Shown here: piece by piece, positions 17,947-26,344 of the stretch
Numbering within the stretch: position 1 is the first letter of the stretch
How the letters are laid out: every line of letters starts with the position of its first letter
NCBI GenBank assembly: GCA_016717705.1
Contig: JADKFD010000050.1
Span: 1-32,196, forward strand
Reading direction: 5' to 3'
Origin: Rhodanobacteraceae bacterium
GTDB lineage: Bacteria; Pseudomonadota; Gammaproteobacteria; Xanthomonadales; SZUA-5
Length of the DNA: 32,196 nt
Translations under genes and position numbers: made by a program
Notes under the pieces: generated by a model
Database searches by the model: none
Seen by the model: the letters and a program-made list of their open reading frames with translations, nothing else
Told to the model about the DNA's origin: nothing

Positions 17947-20521
17947 TCACACCTTGTCGAACACCACCCGTCCGCCCTCGGCCCGCGCGCGTACGGTATC
18001 GCGCGGGGCGTAACGCCCGGCCAGCACTTCCTTGGCCAGCGGGTTCTCGATCAGGGTCTGGATCGCGCGCTTGAGCGGGCGCGCGCCGTAGACCGGGTCG
18101 TAGCCGTAGTTGCCGATCAGGGTCAGCGCCGATTCGTCCATCTCGAAGCGGATGTCGCGTTCGGCCAGGCGCTGCGCCAGGTGCTGGGTCTGGATCAACG
18201 CGATGCGCGCGATCGCCGCCTTGTCGAGCGGATGGAACACCACCAACTCATCGAGGCGATTGATGAACTCGGGACGGAAGTGCTGCTGCACGATGTCCAT
18301 CACCGCGTTCTTCATGCGCGCGTAGTTGTCCTCGCCGGCCAGTTCCTGGATCACCTGCGAGCCCAGGTTGCTGGTCATCACGATCACCGTGTTGCGAAAA
18401 TCCACGGTGCGGCCCTGGCCGTCGGTCAGCCGCCCGTCGTCGAGCACCTGCAGCAGCACGTTGAACACGTCGTTGTGCGCCTTCTCGACCTCGTCGAGCA
18501 GGATCACGCTGTACGGGCGACGGCGCACGGCTTCGGTCAGATAACCGCCCTCTTCGTAGCCGACGTAGCCCGGGGGCGCGCCGATCAATCGGCTCACCGA
18601 GTGCTTCTCCATGAACTCGCTCATGTCGATGCGCACCATCGCTTCCTCGGTGTCGAACAGGAAGTTGGCGAGCGCCTTGCACAGCTCGGTCTTGCCGACG
18701 CCGGTGGGGCCGAGGAACAGGAAGGAACCGTTCGGGCGCTTGGGATCGGACAGGCCCGCGCGCGAGCGACGGATGGCATCGGACACCGCGCTGACCGCCT
18801 CGTTCTGGCCGACCACGCGCTGGTGCAACTCGTCTTCCATGCGCAGCAGCTTCTCGCGCTCGCCTTCGAGCATCTTGGACACCGGAATGCCGGTCCAGCG
18901 GCTGACCACTTCGGCGATCTCGTCCTCGGTGACCTTGTTCTTCAGCAGTTGGAAGCCCTTGTGCTCGGTCGCGCGCGCCGCGGCCAGTTGCTTCTCCAGC
19001 TCCGGAATGCGGCCGTACTGCAGCTCGGCCATCTTCGCCAGATCCTGCGCGCGCTTGGCGGCGTCGAACTCGTAGCGCGCCTTTTCCAGCTGTTCCTTGA
19101 TGTTGGTTTCGCCCGAAACCGCGGCCTTCTCGCCCTTGAGGATCTCCTCCAGGTCCGACAGCTCGCGCTCAAGTTTGCCGATCGACTCTTCCAGCTCGCG
19201 CAGACGCTGCTTGCTGGCTTCGTCGGACTCCTTCTTCAACGCCTCGCGCTGCATCTTCAGCTGGATCAATCGACGTTCCAGCCGGTCCATCTCTTCCGGC
19301 TTGGAGTCCATTTCCATGCGGATGCGGCTGGCCGCCTCGTCCATCAGGTCGATGGCCTTGTCCGGCAACTGCCGGTCGGCGATGTAGCGATGCGACAAGG
19401 TCGCCGCGGCGACGATCGCCGGATCGGTGATCTCGACCCGGTGATGCAGCGCGTAGCGTTCCTTCAGGCCGCGCAGGATCGCGATGGTGTCCTCGACCGA
19501 GGGCTCGCCGACGAACACCTTCTGGAAGCGGCGTTCCAGCGCGGCGTCCTTTTCGACGTACTTGCGGTACTCGTCGAGCGTGGTCGCGCCGATGCAGTGC
19601 AACTCGCCGCGCGCGAGCGGGTTTGAGCATGTTGCCGGCGTCCATCGAGCCTTCGGCCTTGCCGGCGCCGACCATGGTGTGCAGTTCGTCGATGAACAGG
19701 ATGACCTGCCCTTCCTGCTTGGAAAGATCGTTCAGCACCGCCTTCAGGCGCTCCTCGAACTCGCCGCGGAACTTGGCGCCGGCAATCAGCGCGCCCATGT
19801 CCAGCGACAGCACGCGCTTGCCGCGGATGCCCTCGGGCACCTCGCCGTCGACGATGCGCTGCGCCAGGCCTTCGACGATGGCGGTCTTGCCGACGCCGGG
19901 CTCGCCGATCAGCACCGGGTTGTTCTTGGTGCGCCGCTGCAGCACCTGGATGGTGCGACGGATCTCCTCGTCGCGACCGATCACCGGATCGATCTTGCCC
20001 TCTTCGGCGCGCTTGGTCAGGTCGATGGTGTACTTCTCCAGCGCCTGGCGCTGTTCCTCGGCATTGGCGTCCTGCACCTTGTCGCCGCCGCGCATGCCGG
20101 CGATCGCCTGCTCGATGCGCGCCTTGTCGGCCCCGGCGGCCTTCAGCGCCTTGCCGACCTCGCCCTTGTCGTCCAGCGCCGCAAGCACGAACAGCTCGCT
20201 GGCGATGAAGGCATCGCCGCGCTGCTGCGCCAGCTTGTCGGTCAGCATCAGCAATCGATTCAGGTCATTGCTGATGCTGACGTTGCCCTCGTTGCCCCTG
20301 ACCTGCGCCAGGCGATCGAAGGCCTCGCCCAGCTTGGTGCGCAACGCGGCGACGTTGACGCCGGCCTGGCCCAGCAGCGGCTTGGTGGAGCCGCCCTGCT
20401 GGTCGAGCAGCGCAATCAGCACATGCACCGGCTCGATGACATTGTGATCGCGGCCGACCGCCAGTGACTGGGCGTCAGCCAGCGCTTGCTGGAACTTGGA
20501 AGTGAGCTTGTCCATTCGCAT
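17947..20521 (-). pseudogene. clpB: clpB, protein disaggregase ClpB, with one frameshift
   Basis: Starts at ATG 20521 (MRMDKLTSKFQQALADAQSL) with GGAG 7 bases upstream; stop at 17947-17949. Restoring one frame gives 858 residues, the normal ClpB length. ClpB is a hexameric AAA+ unfoldase that works with DnaK to rescue aggregated proteins in the cytoplasm. All parts are visible: the N-terminal Clp repeat domain; the first ATPase domain with GEPGVGKT and VILFIDELH; the coiled-coil middle domain (about 18945-19350); and the second ATPase domain with GPTGVGKT, pore loop GYVGYEEGG and VILLDEVEKAH. The frame breaks in the CGCCGCGCGCGAGCGGG run at 19605-19621. The family sequence NMLKPALARGELHCIGATT is recovered if two bases (GC) are added there. 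Every other motif is intact, so a sequencing error or a very recent mutation is likely. A sigma-32 promoter is predicted upstream. Confidence 0.9.
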
Positions 20522-20566
20522 GACTAATCTCCGGGCACGCGGCTACGGTGATGATCGATGCGTGAT

Positions 20567-20597
20567 GAATGCGGCTGTATTGATCTGGTTCAAGGGG
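20567..20597 (-). promoter_or_regulatory. Predicted sigma-32 heat-shock promoter of clpB
   Basis: On the minus strand CCCTTGAA includes the -35 core CTTGAA at 20594-20589. After a 14-base spacer comes CCGCATTC at 20574-20567, close to the sigma-32 -10 consensus CCCCATNT. The predicted start is about 40 bases before the clpB ATG. Heat-shock control of clpB is known in proteobacteria, which supports the call. Confidence 0.65.
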
Positions 20598-20626
20598 CTT
20601 GAAAAGCGGCGCGGCGCAAGGGGGCA

Positions 20627-20717
20627 GGTAGCCCGATGTACCGCGTGCACGGTAGACCGGCGGCGCCTGGACGGACGCCCACCGTGAACGCGTGGCGCCG
20701 CGTACACCGGGCGGTAC
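20627..20717. repeat. Palindromic intergenic repeat, copy 2
   Basis: GGTAGCCCGATGTACCGCG at 20627-20645 faces GCGTACACCGGGCGGTAC at 20700-20717. The pairing is imperfect. With copy 1 (17831-17937) it shares TAGCCCGNTGTAC, GTGAACGCG and GCCGCGTACACCGGGC in the same order. The two copies therefore flank clpB as direct repeats. Confidence 0.55.
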
Positions 20718-20723
20718 AGGTCC

Positions 20724-22076
20724 TCACCGCCAGAACGGAATGATCGCCGGTTCCGGCAACTCCTCGCGATCAGGCCGCACCGGCCTGGCGACGACCAGTT
20801 CGTGGCGCCCGCGCGGCAGCTCGCGCACATCGATCATGGCGACGAAACCGCGCAGTCCCGACTCCGGATCTTCGGCAATGTCGTAACGGAGGTCGGCGAC
20901 CGCCACGCCATCCAGCGCCACCGGATGCAGGGTAGCGGCGGCGCAATCGAGCACGGCGGCAGTACGCAGTTCAGCAGCGCTGCGACGTTCGGTCTCGTCC
21001 GCGCCGGTCACCGCGACCGCTGCACGGCCGGGCAATCACGTTCGATCACCGGCTCGATGCGCCGCGGCAGGTAGGGCACGAACAGGCGCAGATAGGGTCC
21101 GCGCATGATCTCGCCGGGATGTAGGGCTGCCCATCCAGCGCCTCGCGCTCGCTGCGGGATTCGGCGTAGTTGACCGCACGCATCTCCCGTCCCGCGGGCT
21201 TCGCCGGCAGGGATAGCGCTCGCCCGGCAAGGCGATATCACGCCCGCGCGCAGCAGGAACTCGACCAAGACCACTGCCATCAGCTGTACAGGGCGCCCAG
21301 CATCAACACATTGCCGCGGGTAATGCCCATGCCGACTGAACAAGGTCAGCATGATCGGATAGGTCAAGCGACCCCAGACCAGCATGGCGCTGGCCTCGGT
21401 ACACACGCGGTGCAGCGCCTGCCAGCCAATGCCGCGGGGGTATCCGCGCGCCCCAGCGCCGGTCGATCAACGTCGCCAGCAATCGGCGGCACGACGCAGC
21501 CCAGCACCAGGACCAGGGTCAGCCAGGTGCCGTCGCCGCCGAGACCAGCCAGGGCCCGAGCAAGCCGCCGATCGCCACCAAGGCTATGGTGCAGGCCATG
21601 ATGGCCAGCGACATCAGCACCAGCAGCAGTCCAAAGGCGAACACCAGGCTGGCGCGGTTGTCGGCGCGGTCGATCATCTGGTCGAGCGTCTGTGTGGTGC
21701 GCTGCGCGTATTCGAGGTAGATCGGCCCGCGCGACAGCTTGTCCCAGTCCACCCCACCCGGGTACACCGACCGCAAACCGAGTGCGGCGACCCAGATCGC
21801 GCGTGAAGACAGATGCAGTACAAAGGTGGCGATCAGTGCGTAGCTGGTGATCTTCAAGTAGAAATACAGCATGAAGCCGCCGTAGTTCAGGCTGCCGGTG
21901 AGACGCGGCCGCAATGCAGCGATGGCCTCATCGAGCAAGCCCGGCACCTGCAGCATGGAAAACACCAGCGCGCCGGACAGCAGCAGTTCGACTTCCCAAG
22001 TCGGCGTGGTGTCCTTGGGGACCTGGAAGATCTCGTCGGTCTGGGGCGTAGCTTGAATCGGGTCGCGGTCCCACAT
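20724..22076 (-). pseudogene. Unrecognised multi-pass membrane protein with C-terminal soluble domain, interrupted by indels
   Basis: Starts at ATG 22076 (MWDRDPIQATPQTDEIFQVP) with GGAG 7 bases upstream; ends at the TGA at 20724-20726. About 450 codons, with at least six frame changes, near 21545, 21470, 21425, 21330, 21230 and 21030. Membrane segments are clear at ITSYALIATFVLHLSSRAIW, at LVFAFGLLLVLMSLAIMACT with the following Val/Leu/Gly stretch, at LTLVLVLGCVV and at MAVVLVEFLLRAG. The C-terminal part (PYIPGEIMRGPYLRLFVPYL, then AVADLRYDIAEDPESGLRGF to EPAIIPFWR) looks beta-rich and is probably extracytoplasmic. I do not recognise the family. It lies upstream of clpB on the same strand, but a 200-base gap with its own sigma-32 promoter separates them, so cotranscription is not needed. 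Confidence 0.5.
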
Positions 22077-22150
22077 CGGCAATCTCCGTCTCTGTGGCGC
22101 GGATCATCCCGGCGCGCATGTCACATTGCCAGCTGTCGCTTGGCAGGGGG

Positions 22151-22236
22151 AAAGGCATCGCGCGCGAGCGCACTCATCGCCAGATTCGCCGTGGCCCTCA
22201 CGCAAGAATTGCGGGAGCTTGCTCGCTGCGCCTCCC
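22151..22236. repeat. Degenerate copy of the 24880-24960 palindromic repeat
   Basis: 21 bases at 22151-22171 are identical to 24880-24900, and CGCAAGAATTG at 22201-22211 is identical to 24926-24936. The spacing differs by only four bases. Between and after these blocks the copy has drifted and the palindrome is mostly lost. It occupies the 226-base gap between the divergent membrane-protein gene and metF; nothing else is recognised there. Confidence 0.55.
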
Positions 22237-22302
22237 GCTTGCCCTGCCCACACCATCCCGGCGAGTATCCAGTGGTCGATATTACGGACGTCTACACCGC
22301 CC

Positions 22303-23127
22303 ATGCTGCCGCTCAGTTTCGAGTTTTTCCCGCCCAAGACCGCCGAACAGCGCGATTCTCTGCAGCATTCGGCCGAACGCCTGAAGGCGCACGCACCTGA
22401 ATACGTCAGCTGCACCTTCGGCGCCGGTGGTTCGACGCTGAGCTATACCTACGACACCGTCGTCGCGCTCAAGGCGCAGGGCCTGGATGTGGCGCCGCAC
22501 CTGTCGTGCATGGGCGGTACCCGCGAAGAGATCCGCGAACTGCTGCAACGCTATGTCGACCTCGGCTGCAAGCGCATCGTGGCGCTGCGCGGCGACATGC
22601 CCTCGGGCATGGCGGTGGCCGGCGAGTTCCGCCATGCCATCGATCTGGTGCGCTTCATCCGCAGCGAATTCGACGGCCAGTTCCACATCGAAGTTGCCGG
22701 CTACCCGGAATTTCATCCGCAGGCGCGTAACGCCGACGACGATCTGCGCCATCTGGTGGAAAAGGTCGCGGCGGGCGCCAACGGCGTGATCACCCAGTAT
22801 TTTTTCAATGCCGACGCCTACCAGCGCTTCGTCCGCGATGTGCGCGCGCTGGGCATTTCGGTGCCGATCGTGCCCGGCATCATGCCGATCAGCAATTTCA
22901 GCCAGCTCAAGCGCTTCTCCGACCTGTGCGGCGCCGAAATTCCGCGCTGGATCGAACGGCGCATGATCAGCTACGGCGACGATGTCGATTCGGTGCGCGA
23001 ACTGGGCGCGGACGTGGTCGCGGACCTGTGCACCCGGCTGATCGAGATCGGCGCGCCGGCGCTGCATTTCTATACGCTCAACCGCGCCAAGTCGACGCTT
23101 GCGGTGATCGAGCGCATCCGCAGTTGA
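22303..23127 (+). CDS. metF: Methylenetetrahydrofolate reductase
   Basis: 274 residues from ATG 22303 (MLPLSFEFFPPKTAEQRDSL). MetF uses FAD and NADH to reduce 5,10-methylenetetrahydrofolate to 5-methyltetrahydrofolate, the methyl donor for methionine synthesis. The N-terminal FEFFPPKT carries the catalytic Glu. VSCTFGAGGST, VALRGDMPSG, IEVAGYPEFHP, ITQYFFNADAY and VPGIMPISNF are family motifs along the TIM barrel, and the C terminus ALHFYTLNRA is typical. Length is normal for the bacterial enzyme (about 275-295). I chose this start because upstream codons in frame lie in a repeat. There is no clear Shine-Dalgarno; GGACGTCTAC 19 bases upstream recalls half of a MetJ box, but this is not enough to claim control. 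It converges on glpK across a REP cluster. Confidence 0.93.
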   Translation: MLPLSFEFFPPKTAEQRDSLQHSAERLKAHAPEYVSCTFGAGGSTLSYTYDTVVALKAQGLDVAPHLSCMGGTREEIRELLQRYVDLGCKRIVALRGDMPSGMAVAGEFRHAIDLVRFIRSEFDGQFHIEVAGYPEFHPQARNADDDLRHLVEKVAAGANGVITQYFFNADAYQRFVRDVRALGISVPIVPGIMPISNFSQLKRFSDLCGAEIPRWIERRMISYGDDVDSVRELGADVVADLCTRLIEIGAPALHFYTLNRAKSTLAVIERIRS

Positions 23128-23141
23128 TCGATTGCCTCGCG

Positions 23142-23266
23142 CTTGTGGGAGCAGGTTTGCTCGCGGGTCGAAAGCCTCGCTCTGTGGGAGCTGCCCGCGA
23201 GCTCTCGCTTTTGTGGGGAGCGGATTTACTCCGCGAAAGCTCTCGCGGAGTGAATCCGCTCCCACA
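23142..23266. repeat. REP-like palindrome cluster between metF and glpK
   Basis: Four related units: TTGTGGGAGCAGGTTTGCTC from 23142, CTGTGGGAGCTGCCCGCGAG from 23181, TGTGGGGAGCGGATTTACTC from 23212, and an inverted partner ending in CCGCTCCCACAG at 23266. The last two pair nearly perfectly into a long stem. The cluster lies between two convergent genes and probably acts as a bidirectional terminator or mRNA 3' stabiliser. Confidence 0.75.
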
Positions 23267-23280
23267 GTAAAGCCAAACAT

Positions 23281-24801
23281 TTACCGTACGCTGGACGAAT
23301 CCGGCACAAGCGCCGCGCCTGCACTGCGAGCCCGGCTCACCGCCGCATGCCACTGCGCCAGATGCGCCTGCCGCGTGGTCGCATCCATCTGCACCGCAAA
23401 GCGCCGTTGCTCCACCCGCAGCGCGGCGATCTCATCCAGCCCCGACCACACACCGGTCGCCAAGCCCGCGAGCAATCCAGCACCCAGACCAGTGCTCTCG
23501 TGTTGTGCTGGCCGACACACCGGCACGCCGAGCACATCGGCCTGGAACTGGCACAGGAAGTCGTTGATGCACATGCCGCCATCGATGCGCAGCTCGGTCA
23601 GCTCGATTCCTGTGTCACGCTGCATCGCCTGCAACAGATCGGCATTCTGCAGGGCGACCGCCTCCAGCGCGGCGCGCGCGATGTGGGCGCGCGTGCTGCC
23701 GCGCGTCAGGCCGCAGATCAAACCGCGCGCATCGGCATCCCAGTGCGGTGCGCCGAGGCCGACGAAGGCCGGCACGATCGACACACCACCGCTGTCGGGC
23801 ACCTGGCGCGCCAATTCTTCGCTCTGCGCCGCGTGGCTGATCAGCCCAAGGCCATCGCGCAACCACTGGATCAGCGCGCCAGCGACAAATACCGCGCCTT
23901 CCAGCGCGTAGGTGCGCTGGCCGCCCAGTTTCCAGGCGACCGTGCTGAGCAGGCCATGGCCTGAGCGCACGCGCTCCTCGCCGGTGTTGAGCAGCAGGAA
24001 GCAGCCGGTGCCGTAGGTGTTCTTGGCCATGCCGGGCTGGAAACAGGCCTGGCCGAACAGCGCTGCCTGCTGGTCGCCGGCAATCCCCGCGATCGGGACC
24101 CGAGCACCCAAGACCGCCGCATCGGTGTACGCGACGACGCCGGAGGAATCGACGATGGTGGGCAAGGCGTCCGTCGGTACGCCCATGATCTGCTGCAGCC
24201 ATGGGTCCCAGTTGCCGCTATCGAGGTGATAGAGCAGCGTTCGTGAGGCGTTGCTGGCGTCGGTCAGATGCTCTTGCCCGCCGGTGAGCCGCCAGATCAG
24301 CCAGCTGTCGACCGTGCCGAACGCGAGTCGGCCCTGCGCCGCCAGCCTGCTGGCCTGCGGCCAGTGATCGAGCATCCAGCGCATCTTGGTGGCCGTGAAA
24401 TACGGATCGAGCAGCAGCCCGCTGCGCTCGCGCACCTCACCCTCCAGGCCGGCCGCGCGCAGTTCGACGCAGATCGACTCGCTGCGCCGGCATTGCCACA
24501 CAATCGCCGGACCGAGCGGAGCGCCGCTGTCGCGATCCCAGGCGATCACGGTCTCGCGCTGGTTGGTCAGTCCGATCGCCGTGATCTGCGACGGGTGTAT
24601 TTCGGCTTGCGCCAAAACGCTGCGGATGGCGCGCAACTGGGTGTCCCAGAGCAGATCGGCGTCGACCTCGACCCAGCCCGGGTGCGGGTAATCGCAATCG
24701 AAGGTCTCGCTGTGGCTGGCGATCACCCGCGCCTGCGCATCGATCAGCAGAGCGCGTGAACTGGACGTGCCCTGGTCGAGGGCGAGGATCAGTGGGGACA
24801 T
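23281..24801 (-). CDS. glpK: Glycerol kinase
   Basis: 506 residues from ATG 24801 (MSPLILALDQGTSSSRALLI) to the TAA at 23281-23283, the normal length. It phosphorylates glycerol to sn-glycerol 3-phosphate with ATP in the cytoplasm. FGGY-kinase motifs are clear: DQGTSSSRALL near the N terminus, IGLTNQRETVIAWDRDSG, AIVWQCRRS, GIAGDQQAALFGQACF and MAKNTYGTGCFLLLNTGEE. The start was chosen by alignment to the family; in-frame TTG and ATG codons upstream lie in non-conserved sequence. No glpF or glpD neighbour is present; a divergent flavoprotein is next. The gene is intact, ends in a REP cluster shared with metF, and its upstream region carries two families of palindromic repeat. Confidence 0.95.
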   Translation of the reverse strand: MSPLILALDQGTSSSRALLIDAQARVIASHSETFDCDYPHPGWVEVDADLLWDTQLRAIRSVLAQAEIHPSQITAIGLTNQRETVIAWDRDSGAPLGPAIVWQCRRSESICVELRAAGLEGEVRERSGLLLDPYFTATKMRWMLDHWPQASRLAAQGRLAFGTVDSWLIWRLTGGQEHLTDASNASRTLLYHLDSGNWDPWLQQIMGVPTDALPTIVDSSGVVAYTDAAVLGARVPIAGIAGDQQAALFGQACFQPGMAKNTYGTGCFLLLNTGEERVRSGHGLLSTVAWKLGGQRTYALEGAVFVAGALIQWLRDGLGLISHAAQSEELARQVPDSGGVSIVPAFVGLGAPHWDADARGLICGLTRGSTRAHIARAALEAVALQNADLLQAMQRDTGIELTELRIDGGMCINDFLCQFQADVLGVPVCRPAQHESTGLGAGLLAGLATGVWSGLDEIAALRVEQRRFAVQMDATTRQAHLAQWHAAVSRARSAGAALVPDSSSVR

Positions 24802-24879
24802 GGCATGCCTCGGCGGTGATCTTGGCCACAGCATCGCGGGCCCGGGCGGTTGCCACAAGGGCGTCGCGGGCGCAGGAAC

Positions 24880-24960
24880 AAAGGCATCGCGCGCGAGCGC
24901 GCTCCTACAGCCTCACCGGAATCCTCGCAAGAATTGTAGGAGCGCGCTTGCGCGCGATGC
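24880..24960. repeat. 26-bp inverted repeat element, type 2
   Basis: 24884-24909 and 24935-24960 are 26-base arms with a single mismatch around a 25-base loop. The arm begins GCATCGCGCGCGAGCGCG and ends CTCCTACA at the loop. It is a different palindrome family from the GTGGGAGCGGG type. A degenerate relative is at 22151-22236. Confidence 0.75.
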
Positions 24961-24974
24961 TGTTGCGGCAAAAC

Positions 24975-25000
24975 CATCGCGGGATAAACCCGCTCCCACA
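24975..25000 (-). repeat. REP-like unit, single copy
   Basis: ATCGCGGGATAAACCCGCTC followed by CCACA is the reverse complement of the unit at 27113-27138 near serS. It lies 50 bases upstream of the flavoprotein start, so it is unlikely to be a terminator for that gene. Confidence 0.7.
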
Positions 25001-25050
25001 AAGGCCTCGGCTGACGCAGAATGTTGCAATCGCCACGCTGGACGCCGCCC

Positions 25051-26259
25051 ATGAGCATCGACATCGACACTGTGGTGGTCGGCGCCGGCGTGGTCGGGCT
25101 TGCCGTCGCGCGGACGCTGGCGGTGGCCGGGCGCGAAGTGCTGGTGCTGGAAGCCGAGGACCGCCCCGGCGAGGGCATATCCAGTCGCAATTCCGGCGTC
25201 ATCCACGCTGGCATGTACTACCCGACCGGTTCGCTCAAAGCACGTTGCTGCGTGCGCGGGCTGCAACTGATGTACGACTACTGCGCGCGCCGCCGCGTGG
25301 CGCACCGGCCCACCGGCAAGCTGATCGTCGCCACCGACGAACACGATCGCGAGGAGTTGCAGGCACTGGCGACCCGCGCCGCCGCCAATGGTGTCGCCGT
25401 CAGCTGGCTGGAAGGCGAGCAGGCGATGCGCCTGGAACCGTCGCTGCGCTGCGTGGCAGCGCTGGATTCGCCGAACTCGGGCATCGTCGATGTTCCCGAG
25501 CTGATCACTGCCCTGGTCGGGGAGCTCGAACAGCACGGCGGACAACTGCTGTGTCGTACTGAAGTGCAATCGATTCGCGCCGACGTCGGCTGCTTTCGCA
25601 TCGAGACTGCAGGCGGCGATGCACTCAACTGTCGCCGTCTGGTCAACGCCGCAGGCCTTGGTGCTACCGGGTTGGCGGCGCGCATCGATGGCCTCGCTCC
25701 GATCCACGTGCCGCGTCTGTGGTACGGCCAGGGGCACTATTACAACCTGCGCGGCCGTTCGCCCTTTACGCGCCTGATCTACCCGCTGCCGGGTGCCGCC
25801 AGCCTGGGCGTGCACCTGGGCATGGACATCAGCGGTCGCTGCCGCTTCGGCCCCGACATGCGCTGGGTCGATGCACCGAGTTACCGGTTCGACGACAGTC
25901 AGCGCGGGGCATTTGCCAAGTCGATCCGGCAGTGGTGGCCAGCGCTGCGCGATGACGACCTGACGCCGGATTTCGTTGGCGTGCGGCCAAAACTGGCCGG
26001 CCCCGGCCAGGGCAGCGCGGATTTCGTGATCCAGGATGAAACGGTCCATGGCATTGCCGGTCTGGTGAACCTGTTTGGCATCGAATCGCCGGGATTGACG
26101 TCGAGTCTGGCGCTGGCGGAGGAAGTGGCTGCGAGGTTGGGGCGGCGCCTGGGGCCGTCGCCTTCGTGCGTGACGAGGCGTTGGCCGCTTGGCCTACGGA
26201 CATCGCGTGATTCGCGGGCAACAGGACCACATCGGGCACCGACGCGCCTGGTCCATTGA
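25051..26259 (+). CDS. L-2-hydroxyglutarate oxidase-like FAD-dependent oxidoreductase
   Basis: 402 residues from ATG 25051 (MSIDIDTVVVGAGVVGLAVA). The N-terminal dinucleotide fold has VVGAGVVGLAVARTLAVAG followed by LVLEAE. GISSRNSGVIHAGMYYPTGS is the signature of the L-2-hydroxyglutarate dehydrogenase/oxidase group, and PTGKLIVATDEHD, NAAGLGATGLA, IYPLPGAASLGVHLGMDISG and FGIESPGLTSSLALAEEV follow in the expected order. The group oxidises 2-hydroxyacids such as L-2-hydroxyglutarate and passes electrons to the respiratory chain; the exact substrate here is not shown. The last 35 residues, from about RRLGPSPSC, are Arg-rich and unlike the family, which normally ends near the ESPGLTSSLA segment, so a late frameshift may have extended it. 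An in-frame ATG lies at 25021; 25051 fits the family better. Divergent from glpK. Confidence 0.82.
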   Translation: MSIDIDTVVVGAGVVGLAVARTLAVAGREVLVLEAEDRPGEGISSRNSGVIHAGMYYPTGSLKARCCVRGLQLMYDYCARRRVAHRPTGKLIVATDEHDREELQALATRAAANGVAVSWLEGEQAMRLEPSLRCVAALDSPNSGIVDVPELITALVGELEQHGGQLLCRTEVQSIRADVGCFRIETAGGDALNCRRLVNAAGLGATGLAARIDGLAPIHVPRLWYGQGHYYNLRGRSPFTRLIYPLPGAASLGVHLGMDISGRCRFGPDMRWVDAPSYRFDDSQRGAFAKSIRQWWPALRDDDLTPDFVGVRPKLAGPGQGSADFVIQDETVHGIAGLVNLFGIESPGLTSSLALAEEVAARLGRRLGPSPSCVTRRWPLGLRTSRDSRATGPHRAPTRLVH

Positions 26260-26287
26260 CGCCGCGCACACACCCCTCTCACGTACG

Positions 26288-26316
26288 CTCAAATCCACTG
26301 TACATATCGCTACAAT
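26288..26316 (+). promoter_or_regulatory. Possible promoter of the BI-1 family gene
   Basis: TACAAT at 26311-26316 is a good -10 box. CTCAAA at 26288-26293, exactly 17 bases upstream, is a weak -35. The predicted start would give a short leader of about 22 bases containing the GGAG ribosome binding site. The region is more AT-rich than its surroundings. Confidence 0.4.
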
Positions 26317-26344
26317 CGCCGCACTTTCCGACGGAGACCCCGCC

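Noticed and set aside
18181..19626. A 481-codon frame antisense to clpB
   Set aside because: It is a mirror of clpB's strong codon bias, with no recognisable motif; clpB is certain.
22280..22300. A MetJ operator upstream of metF
   Set aside because: Only one partial AGACGTCT-like half is present, and MetJ boxes need at least two adjacent units.
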